DNA of 6,056 nt from an uncultured Bacilli bacterium (lineage in GTDB: Bacteria; Bacillota_I; Bacilli_A; RF39; UBA660). The DNA is taken from positions 1 through 6,056 of the forward strand of contig CAKORX010000013.1 of assembly GCA_934101645.1 (NCBI GenBank), given 5' to 3'. Below the pieces are notes generated by a model. The model did no database searches, was not told the DNA's origin, and saw only the letters and a program-made list of their open reading frames with translations. Below, in pieces: positions 1-4,890 of this stretch (position 1 is the stretch's first letter; each line of letters opens with the position of its first letter). Position numbers and translations under genes: made by a program.

Positions 1-585
1 TTCCCAATTAGAAATTAGTTAAAAGATGGTGCCAAAGTAGAATATAAGGCATTTAAGAACTACTATGTTTATGAAATAATCCTTATATTGTTATTAGCAA
101 TTATAGTTATACCGAATATTATACTGACAATAAATCATATGATTCCATTTAATATAATAATCATTAGAACACTTTTAATTATTATTGTAGTACTTCCTAT
201 TATAGTGCCTGATATAAAGAACGATTTAGATATTAAAAATATACATCAATATTATTTAAAGGAAGAGAAAATACCAGAATACAAAGACAAAACAAAAATT
301 TTAAATGTATGCTTGATAATTAGCATAGTAGTTTTAATTATTTAGGCAATTTTAACAATGCCAAACATTACAAAAACGGAAAATTTAAGTGAAATTGAAA
401 ACACATTAGTCATTACTACTAATAAGGGTAATAACATTGAAACGCAATATGAAATGTTTGATGGATTTAAAATAAAGATTCCAAGTGAATTTAAAATAAT
501 GAGTGATGAATTTGTTAATGTTAAATATCCAAATAGAATGCACCATCACTTATTTTTAATCCTTTTGTTTCTATATTTAACATGA
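1..585 (+). pseudogene. Decayed membrane-protein gene (two in-frame TAG stops plus a frameshift)
   Basis: One reading frame runs through this stretch but is broken three times. It has TAG at 16-18, then an open segment (19-342) with two very hydrophobic stretches, roughly at 75-150 and 160-215, and a third at about 305-342. TAG at 343-345 follows, and the same frame continues as a polar segment (346 to about 534) reading ...FKIKIPSEFKIMSDEFVNVKYPN. After YPN the frame degenerates into a hydrophobic tail ending in TGA at 583-585. Moving to the other frame at about 535-537 gives NAPSLIFNPF, a more natural continuation, which implies a one-base deletion; that frame closes with TAG at 624-626. 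No start with a credible Shine-Dalgarno is visible, and the 5' end lies outside the window. The layout suggests a multi-spanning membrane anchor followed by an extracytoplasmic domain. I do not recognise the family. The two pieces could be called as separate small proteins (about 85 and 75 residues), but the shared frame argues for one dead gene. Confidence 0.6.
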
Positions 586-605
586 AATCAACTCCTTTAC
601 ATAAC

Positions 606-630
606 AAAAAAACTAACTATTTCTAGTTAG
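606..630 (-). terminator. Intrinsic terminator of small RNA copy A
   Basis: On the minus strand a perfect 7-bp stem (CTAACTA/TAGTTAG, 613-619 with 624-630) is capped by a GAAA tetraloop and followed directly by seven T (612-606). The same architecture, with a different stem and a GTAA loop, ends copy B. Confidence 0.8.
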
Positions 631-744
631 CATTTATTACTCTCAGAAGTAAATTTTCCGAGTTTCCTATCAATCTGGAGCCAACGTCGTAGGTATCTAC
701 AACTTTTTTCCAATGTACGAATTGATACATAAATATCAATCACT
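606..744 (-). ncRNA. Candidate small RNA, copy A
   Basis: A minus-strand transcription unit with no coding frame. From the predicted start near 744 it carries hairpin 1 (721-740, ATTGATA/TATCAAT, 7 bp), the spacer GTACATTGGAAAAAA, hairpin 2 (686-703, GTTGTAG-ATAC-CTACGAC, 7 bp with one G-U), the box GTTGGCTCCA, hairpin 3 (642-662, CTCGGAA-AATTTAC-TTCTGAG, 7 bp with one G-U), and a GAAA-capped terminator hairpin at 613-630. Bases 676-756 match copy B (4787-4867) with five differences, all transitions. Downstream of the box the two copies share almost no sequence but keep one hairpin and a terminator. It matches no RNA family I can name. It points away from the RiPP operon, whose promoter is divergent. 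Its role is unknown. Plasmid control RNA, regulatory RNA, or an RNA partner of a nearby protein are all possible. Confidence 0.6.
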
Positions 745-750
745 AAATAC

Positions 751-779
751 AGCTTACCATAAAATTATATAAAATTCAA
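751..779 (-). promoter_or_regulatory. Promoter of small RNA copy A
   Basis: On the minus strand, -35 TTGAAT (779-774), a 17-nt spacer and -10 TAAGCT (756-751), preceded by TG at the extended -10 position. Copy B has the equivalent elements (TTGCCA, 17 nt, TG, TAAACT) at the same distance from hairpin 1. That supports a real promoter although each -10 departs from TATAAT. Expected start is near 744. Confidence 0.55.
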
Positions 780-787
780 CAAATTTC

Positions 788-816
788 TTTAAATATCAAC
801 GAAAAAGTGATATAAT
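788..816 (+). promoter_or_regulatory. Promoter of the RiPP operon (extended -10)
   Basis: A consensus -10 TATAAT at 811-816 is preceded by TG at 808-809, an extended -10. The -35 region about 17 nt upstream (around 788-793) is only TTTAAA, which is typical when an extended -10 compensates. Predicted transcription start near 823 leaves a leader of only about 18 nt before the ATG at 841. The promoter is divergent from that of small RNA copy A. Confidence 0.6.
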
Positions 817-840
817 ATTGTCAAATTGATGGTGATTAAT

Positions 841-1698
841 ATGCTAAAAAAAATTGAATATACAAAAAGTAATTTGCTTAATGAAAAAATTGAAAATATT
901 TTTATATGTCCAATATGTCATAGTAATATTAGGATTTATAAAAATTCTCTAATTTGTGAAAAAAATCATTGCTATGATATTGCAAAAAAAGGCTATTTTA
1001 CATTATTAAAAAAAAATAAATTGAGGATTGATAATATTTATGATATAAATTTATTCAAAAACAGAATGGAATTTATAAAAAAAGGGTTTTATTATGAATT
1101 ACACAAACTAATATCGAAAATAATTATAGAAAAAGGTAATTCACAAGTAATAGTCGATATGGGATGTGGTGATGGTACACATGATAATATGATTTTAAAT
1201 TTAATAAACAACAGTCAATCTTTTATTATTGGGGTAGATATATCCAAAGTCGGTGTTGAATGCGCAACAGATTATGTTAAAAATAATTTTATTCCATTGG
1301 TTGCGGATTTAAACTATATGCCATTAGAGAATAAAAGCGTTGATGTTATACTAAATATTCTATCCCCATCTAATGAAAAAGAAATGAATAGAATATTAAA
1401 ACAGAATGGAATTATAATTAAAGTTACTCCGAAAAAAGAGTATTTATACGAATTAAGAGAACTTTTACATATTAAAGAATATGAAAATGAACTGCAAATT
1501 GAAAAAAATATAGACAAAAATTATATTATTTTAAAAAAATATACAATAAATGAAAGAAAAGAGTTAAATGAAGAATCAATGTTAAATTTGATTAATATGA
1601 CACCTTTATCAAAAAATTACAATTATGATAAAATGATTAATGAAATTACAATTGCTTTAAATATCTATGTATTAAAAGTGAGGGATAAAATTGAATAA
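841..1698 (+). CDS. RlmA-like 23S rRNA guanine-N1 methyltransferase
   Basis: A 285-residue SAM-dependent methyltransferase of the RlmA/RrmA family. These enzymes methylate N1 of G745 (RlmA-I) or G748 (RlmA-II, TlrB) in 23S rRNA, at the mouth of the peptide exit tunnel. The N-terminal zinc finger is diagnostic: C23, C26, C39 and H43 have the family's 3-13-4 spacing and are followed by YDIAKKGY (45-52). Motif I of the Rossmann methyltransferase fold is DMGCGDG at 106-112, and GVDIS is the next strand. The length suits the family. I place the start at ATG 841, because GGTGAT (831-836) complements the 16S 3' end and the predicted transcript starts near 823; the alternative TTG at 826 lies almost on that start. 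As the first gene of a RiPP operon rather than a housekeeping locus, it is a candidate self-resistance gene. That role is inferred; the enzyme family is clear, but which guanine is methylated cannot be told. Confidence 0.85.
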   Translation: MLKKIEYTKSNLLNEKIENIFICPICHSNIRIYKNSLICEKNHCYDIAKKGYFTLLKKNKLRIDNIYDINLFKNRMEFIKKGFYYELHKLISKIIIEKGNSQVIVDMGCGDGTHDNMILNLINNSQSFIIGVDISKVGVECATDYVKNNFIPLVADLNYMPLENKSVDVILNILSPSNEKEMNRILKQNGIIIKVTPKKEYLYELRELLHIKEYENELQIEKNIDKNYIILKKYTINERKELNEESMLNLINMTPLSKNYNYDKMINEITIALNIYVLKVRDKIE

Positions 1699-2449
1699 CT
1701 ATGACGAAATTAAAAATATATATGATAATAATTTTATTTATAACAACGAATTTGCAAACTATGATGATGATTTTTCGTTTTGGATCCATTGGATAAAAAA
1801 AATAAAACCAGCAAGAGTTTTAGAAATTGGTATTGGTAATGGAAGATTAATAAAATTACTTTCGAATACTGTTTCACAATATGATGGATTAGATATTTCT
1901 CAAAATATTATTAATAAATTCATTGAAAAAAATAGTTGGTATAAAGGAAATTTGTTTAACCAGGATATGAAAGACATAAATATTAATACTATATATGATT
2001 TAATCATATTGCCTTTTAATACTTTTTGCTATTTATACACATTAGATGATTTAAAACGGTTCTTCACTGGAATAAAAAAAATTAGTAATAGTAATACGAT
2101 AATTATAATTGATATTATTAATCCTAATATAAACGATATGTCAGAACAAAAAAAATATAAATTATGTAATCACTTCATTATTAACAATGAGATGTGTAAG
2201 TTGTATGAAAAACATTATTATGATTATGATACAGAAGTAATTAATTATTCAAAAAAGTATGTATTTTCTAATGGTAAAATTATGAAGTTTAATTTACCAG
2301 TAAGAATATTTTTTCATCAAGAATTGTTAAATTTATTTAATTTATTTGGTTTTGAAATCATTAATATTTTAGGAGATTATAATAATGAAAATTACAAGTT
2401 TAATAGTAGAAAACAAATTGTTGTTATAAAAAGGAGTGATAAAAAATGA
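1691..2449 (+). CDS. Class I SAM-dependent methyltransferase, RiPP-cluster associated
   Basis: A 252-residue class I methyltransferase. Motif I reads VLEIGIGNG (43-51), the next motif GLDIS (66-70) supplies the acidic residue expected to hold the SAM ribose, and DLIILPFNTFCYL follows as the motif IV region. No zinc finger or RNA-binding extension is seen, so it differs from the preceding rRNA-type enzyme and looks like a small-molecule or peptide methyltransferase. The start is TTG at 1691, overlapping the previous gene by 8 nt. GAGGG at 1680-1684 is a modest ribosome-binding site, and no in-frame ATG occurs until far inside the domain. It overlaps the next gene by ATGA, so the three genes are translationally coupled. 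The likely substrate is the Cys-rich peptide encoded downstream, or a small molecule. The substrate is inferred; the fold is secure. Confidence 0.75.
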   Translation: MNNYDEIKNIYDNNFIYNNEFANYDDDFSFWIHWIKKIKPARVLEIGIGNGRLIKLLSNTVSQYDGLDISQNIINKFIEKNSWYKGNLFNQDMKDININTIYDLIILPFNTFCYLYTLDDLKRFFTGIKKISNSNTIIIIDIINPNINDMSEQKKYKLCNHFIINNEMCKLYEKHYYDYDTEVINYSKKYVFSNGKIMKFNLPVRIFFHQELLNLFNLFGFEIINILGDYNNENYKFNSRKQIVVIKRSDKK

Positions 2450-3807
2450 AATTATCAAATTATGCACATTGGATTGAAATTATGAATGGAAAGTATGCTT
2501 TATTTAATAGTATTTTAATGCAAATTGCTTTTGTTGATAAAGAACAACTTGTTAAAATTAAAAAAATTGATGTGAATAACAAAGAAAAAGAACAATTGCT
2601 TGAATTGGGAATATATGTTAAAGATGATTCTATACTTGATGAAGTGTATAATGATTTAGCAAATGCAATAAAAAAGCAATCCAAACAATTAAGTATAATG
2701 TATTTGAATATTTCTACATTTTGTAATTTAGCTTGTAAATATTGTTTTATAGAAAATAATCCAATAACTAATAATTGCTTCCAAAAAATGAATTTTACGA
2801 CGGCTAAAATAGCAGTTGATAAATTTATAAATGAGATTATCAAAAATAAAGTTGAAGAAGCACAAATTATAATTTATGGTGGTGAACCATTAACAAATTT
2901 TGAATTATTACAAAAAATAATCCAATATATAAGAAAATTTAAAAATGATTTAGCAGTAACCATAATAACAAATGGAACGTTACTTCGTGAAGAGGAAATT
3001 TTATTTTTAAAGGAAAATAGAATTGGAATCGGTATTTCATTAGATGGACCAAAAAGAATAAATGATAAAAACCGAGTTTTCAGAAGTGGCAGTGGTAGTG
3101 TTTATGATAGTGCTGTTGAAGGAATAAAACTGTTAAATAAATATAACTGTAATTATTGTGTTTCTGCTACGGTAACAAATGATGTTTTAGATAATCAAGA
3201 AGAAGTATTTAAATGGATTAAAGATTTAAAAATAAAAAATATATTTTGGAATTTATATCATTATTCTACTTATGTTAGTGAAAATGAGTGGGAAAAATTC
3301 TATAAAAAAATGTCAGATTTTATTTTAAATATGTATCTAAAATTAGATGCGATTAATGTTGATGAAGAAAGAGTAAAAGAACAATTAAAATTATTTTTAG
3401 ATAAAAAATTTAAATTTCATAATTGTGGTGCTGTTGGTTTAAATCAAATAACAGTACAGCCAAATGGAAGCGTTTGTATATGTCAAGGTGATTCTAGATC
3501 ATCTGATACAATAGTTGGAAATATAATAACAGATGATATTGATACGATATTAAATAATCAAAAAAATAATAAATGGCTAGAGATGTATACGATTGATAAA
3601 TCTGAATGTAAAAATTGTCCTGCAATCTCCGTTTGCGGTGGAGGATGTCCTTTACAATCAGAAGCACTGTTTGGAGATAGAAAAGATTTAGATAGGGCTA
3701 CGTGCATTTATTATAAAGAAAGTTTGAAATGGTTATTGTTACAATATTATTTGGCATCAGAAGAAATAGAAAAAAATAATATTTCCGAAGAAACTATTTG
3801 TGTATAA
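2446..3807 (+). CDS. Radical SAM/SPASM peptide maturase
   Basis: A 453-residue radical SAM enzyme of the SPASM class that modifies ribosomal peptides. Residues 1 to about 85 form an N-terminal region typical of peptide maturases, likely containing the leader-binding fold. The [4Fe-4S] cluster that cleaves SAM is bound by C93, C97 and C100 (CNLACKYC). GGEP at 145-148 contacts SAM. The C-terminal SPASM domain has C327, C344, C388, C391, C397, C401 (in CGGGC) and C420, enough for two auxiliary clusters, plus an extra C346. Enzymes of this layout commonly form thioether or carbon-carbon links in Cys-rich peptides. The set resembles clostridial Cys-rich peptide maturases (CcpM/CLI_3235-like or SCIFF-like), but I cannot assign a subfamily by eye. 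ATG 2446 has AAGGAGTGAT upstream and overlaps the previous stop (ATGA). The only small Cys-rich gene nearby, at 3858-4013, is the evident substrate. It requires anaerobic conditions to work. Confidence 0.88.
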   Translation: MKLSNYAHWIEIMNGKYALFNSILMQIAFVDKEQLVKIKKIDVNNKEKEQLLELGIYVKDDSILDEVYNDLANAIKKQSKQLSIMYLNISTFCNLACKYCFIENNPITNNCFQKMNFTTAKIAVDKFINEIIKNKVEEAQIIIYGGEPLTNFELLQKIIQYIRKFKNDLAVTIITNGTLLREEEILFLKENRIGIGISLDGPKRINDKNRVFRSGSGSVYDSAVEGIKLLNKYNCNYCVSATVTNDVLDNQEEVFKWIKDLKIKNIFWNLYHYSTYVSENEWEKFYKKMSDFILNMYLKLDAINVDEERVKEQLKLFLDKKFKFHNCGAVGLNQITVQPNGSVCICQGDSRSSDTIVGNIITDDIDTILNNQKNNKWLEMYTIDKSECKNCPAISVCGGGCPLQSEALFGDRKDLDRATCIYYKESLKWLLLQYYLASEEIEKNNISEETICV

Positions 3808-3810
3808 ATT

Positions 3811-3831
3811 TCTGGTTATAGTCAGATTTTT
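3811..3831 (+). promoter_or_regulatory. Weak hairpin with T tract between maturase and precursor genes
   Basis: TCTGG (3811-3815) can pair with TCAGA (3822-3826) around a 6-nt loop, with one G-U pair, followed by five T. It looks like a leaky terminator or an RNA-processing or stabilising structure ahead of the peptide gene. Such a site could uncouple peptide and enzyme levels. The stem is short, so this is tentative. I see no convincing separate promoter in the 50-nt gap. Confidence 0.3.
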
Positions 3832-3843
3832 ATATAAATTTTA

Positions 3844-3853
3844 AAGGAGGTGA
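3844..3853 (+). promoter_or_regulatory. Full-consensus Shine-Dalgarno of the precursor gene
   Basis: AAGGAGGTGA, a complete complement to the 16S rRNA 3' end, lies 4 nt before the ATG at 3858. It is stronger than the sites of the upstream genes. It fixes the start of the short peptide gene and suggests that the peptide is made in excess over its enzymes. Confidence 0.8.
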
Positions 3854-3857
3854 AAAA

Positions 3858-4013
3858 ATGAAATTTCCAAACTATAAAAAGATAGCAGAAAAATTAAAGA
3901 AAAAAGATGCAGTTATGGCAAATCAATGCACTTGCAGTAATTGTAATTGTAAATCTGCAAATAATATGGTCAATTTATCTAAATTATATAAAGAAAAATT
4001 ATCTAATGCTTAA
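3858..4013 (+). CDS. Cys-rich RiPP precursor peptide (51 residues)
   Basis: A small gene encoding a 51-residue peptide, evidently the substrate of the radical SAM/SPASM maturase just upstream. Residues 1-23 are a Lys-rich leader (MKFPNYKKIAEKLKKKDAVM...). A compact CTCSNCNC block follows, with Cys at 24, 26, 29 and 31 (CxCxxCxC). After CK comes a 20-residue tail, SANNMVNLSKLYKEKLSNA, that could form an amphipathic helix. All four Cys lie in eight residues and none elsewhere, as expected for a thioether-linked core. The Cys block is central rather than C-terminal, so the tail may be removed, may be part of the product, or may be a follower recognition element. Unusually for such clusters the precursor comes last in the operon. 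It resembles clostridial Cys-rich bacteriocin-like precursors in style, but I cannot assign a named family. No GG or other clear leader-cleavage motif is visible. Confidence 0.8.
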   Translation: MKFPNYKKIAEKLKKKDAVMANQCTCSNCNCKSANNMVNLSKLYKEKLSNA

Positions 4014-4045
4014 TATACGAATTCAGATAATGATTGATTAAAAAG

Positions 4046-4078
4046 ATGATTATATTTCAATATCATAATCATTTTTTT
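4046..4078 (+). terminator. Terminator of the RiPP operon, likely bidirectional
   Basis: ATGATTAT (4046-4053) pairs perfectly with ATAATCAT (4065-4072), followed by a run of T to 4078. On the minus strand the same hairpin is followed by TTTTT. It therefore also serves the convergent mob-like remnant, whose stop codon (4050-4052) and last codons form one arm. Confidence 0.7.
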
Positions 4079-4553
4079 CTTTGACCGAATTATGTTCTTT
4101 ACTGATTTTATAAGTTTCATTTAATTCTTTAATCGTATCATTTTCAATAACACCATGTTCATATAAATCTCTTGAAAATTCACGATATTTATCTCTATCT
4201 TTTCCATTAAATAATCTATTTTTTATAAATTTAATAAGTCTTATAAACTTATTTTTAAAATAGTTAAGTTCTGCAAATAAAGAATTATTTTCTTCTTTTA
4301 ATTCGTCAATTTCATTATCTTTTAACTTATTTTTTTCAGTAAGACTTTTAACTCGTAATTCCAATGCCTCATTATTTTCAGTAAGTATTTTTATTTTCTT
4401 ATTGTTTTCTTTAATATTAGAGTCAACATTGGTAAGAGTTGTTGATAATTTTTGAATATTCTTATATTCTTTATTTGTATTTTCTACTTGGCTGATAAAA
4501 CTATTGATTTTATCTTTACACTCTTGTGTTATAACATATTTATCTTTTCTAAC
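4050..4553 (-). repeat. Direct repeat of mob-like 3' segment, unit 1
   Basis: Matches 5553-6056 at a constant offset of 1503 bases without gaps. Bases 4233-4551 are identical to 5736-6054. Bases 4050-4232 carry scattered substitutions, and base 4552 differs. The repeat may extend past the window in the other copy. Confidence 0.9.
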
Positions 4554-4592
4554 AAATGATAATTTTAAATTATTAACAATATCTTTTGTTTA
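4050..4592 (-). pseudogene. 3' fragment of MobV/Pre-like plasmid mobilisation gene, copy A
   Basis: A minus-strand open stretch of 180 codons bounded upstream by TAA at 4592-4590, with no usable start; TTG at 4364 is only an internal Leu codon within the continuous frame. The product reads KDKYVITQECKDKI, then a long charged coiled coil (NIKENNKKIKILTENNEALELRVKSLTEKNKLKDNEIDELKEENN), and a tail ending DYDIEI. This matches the C-terminal coiled-coil region of MobV/Pre relaxases, which nick oriT of small mobilisable plasmids; the N-terminal catalytic histidines are absent. It is almost identical over most of its length to the segment at 5553-6056. I treat it as a decayed duplicate. The Mob assignment rests on the style of the coiled coil and the flanking context, so another coiled-coil protein is possible. 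Confidence 0.6.
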
Positions 4593-4721
4593 TTTTGTAT
4601 CATTACCTAGTAGAGCAGATTGTTATTAGGCTTTATTTAGACCTCCTTGATTTTTTTAGGTGCCTTTTCATTTCTAAATAATTGTCAGTTTCAGCAGGTA
4701 TAATAATTTTTCGCAAAACAT
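4593..4721 (-). other. Remnant sequence without an intact gene
   Basis: Stretch between the headless mob-like piece and the terminator of small RNA copy B. On the minus strand a 27-codon frame from TTG 4716 to TAA 4633 reads ...IIIPAETDNYLEMKRHLKK..., and the +1 frame over the same bases ends in KKIKEV. An AAGGAGGTC Shine-Dalgarno-like block at about 4640-4648 is not followed by a start codon at usable distance. This looks like the tail of one gene and the lost start of another, left by recombination. Nothing functional can be supported. Confidence 0.35.
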
Positions 4722-4746
4722 AAAAAAATCAACTATTACTAGTTGA
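4722..4746 (-). terminator. Intrinsic terminator of small RNA copy B
   Basis: On the minus strand a perfect 7-bp stem (TCAACTA/TAGTTGA, 4746-4740 with 4735-4729) with a GTAA tetraloop and seven T (4728-4722). The stem differs from copy A by paired changes that keep it closed. It also terminates transcription from the upstream 192-residue gene. Confidence 0.8.
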
Positions 4747-4855
4747 CTTAAATCTAACGTCACATTGGTGCGACGATTTTATCTCATGGAGCCAATGTCG
4801 TAGGTATCTACAACTTTTTTCCAATATACGAATTGATATATAAATATCAATCACT
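4722..4855 (-). ncRNA. Candidate small RNA, copy B
   Basis: Second copy of the minus-strand RNA unit seen at 606-744. From a start near 4855 it has hairpin 1 (4832-4851, ATTGATA/TATCAAT), the spacer GTATATTGGAAAAAA, hairpin 2 (4797-4814, identical to copy A), the box ATTGGCTCCA, hairpin 3 (4758-4775, CGTCGCA-CCAA-TGTGACG, 7 bp with one G-U), then a GTAA-capped terminator. Hairpin 3 is unrelated in sequence to that of copy A while keeping stem length. It begins right behind the 192-residue gene, so it is also made as the 3' end of that mRNA unless processed. In this copy only, ACATTGG before the box is complementary to CCAATGT in hairpin 3, allowing an alternative fold. Confidence 0.6.
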
Positions 4856-4861
4856 AAATAT

Positions 4862-4890
4862 AGTTTATCAAAAAATGAAAAAAGTGGCAA
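4862..4890 (-). promoter_or_regulatory. Promoter of small RNA copy B
   Basis: On the minus strand, -35 TTGCCA (4890-4885), a 17-nt spacer and -10 TAAACT (4867-4862), with TG at the extended position. The -35 abuts the stop codon of the 192-residue gene (4893-4891). Similarity to copy A ends at this -10, so the two -35 regions came from different sequence yet both sit at 17 nt. Confidence 0.55.

Noticed and set aside
16..345. TAG as a sense codon (recoding or amber suppression), since both interruptions in the left gene are TAG
   Set aside because: A nearby frameshift in the same gene and the absence of in-frame TAG in all intact genes fit decay better.
686..703. Cas12a-like repeat or tracrRNA, because hairpin 2 contains TTGTAGAT and the RNA ends in stacked hairpins
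   Set aside because: There is no repeat-spacer array, no anti-repeat and no Cas gene, and the resemblance is only a few bases.
606..760. Type III toxin-antitoxin RNA (ToxI-like)
   Set aside because: No tandem short repeats occur in the RNA, and no toxin gene of that class lies downstream of its terminator.
826..840. TTG at 826 or ATG at 829 as start of the RlmA-like gene
   Set aside because: The predicted transcript begins near 823, leaving no room for a ribosome-binding site, while GGTGAT fits the ATG at 841.
1314..1517. 67-codon minus-strand frame inside the RlmA-like gene
   Set aside because: Antisense shadow of a clearly conserved gene, with no promoter or ribosome-binding site.
2460..2843. 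127-codon minus-strand frame inside the radical SAM gene
   Set aside because: Antisense shadow of the maturase; its hydrophobic look is a by-product of the A+T-rich sense codons.
4633..4716. 27-codon minus-strand reading frame as a real peptide gene
   Set aside because: It starts with TTG without a Shine-Dalgarno, lies right behind a terminator, and no promoter is visible.
4758..4796. Pseudoknot between ACATTGG and CCAATGT in small RNA copy B
   Set aside because: The pairing is perfect in copy B but absent from copy A, so it is not a conserved element; kept only as a remark.
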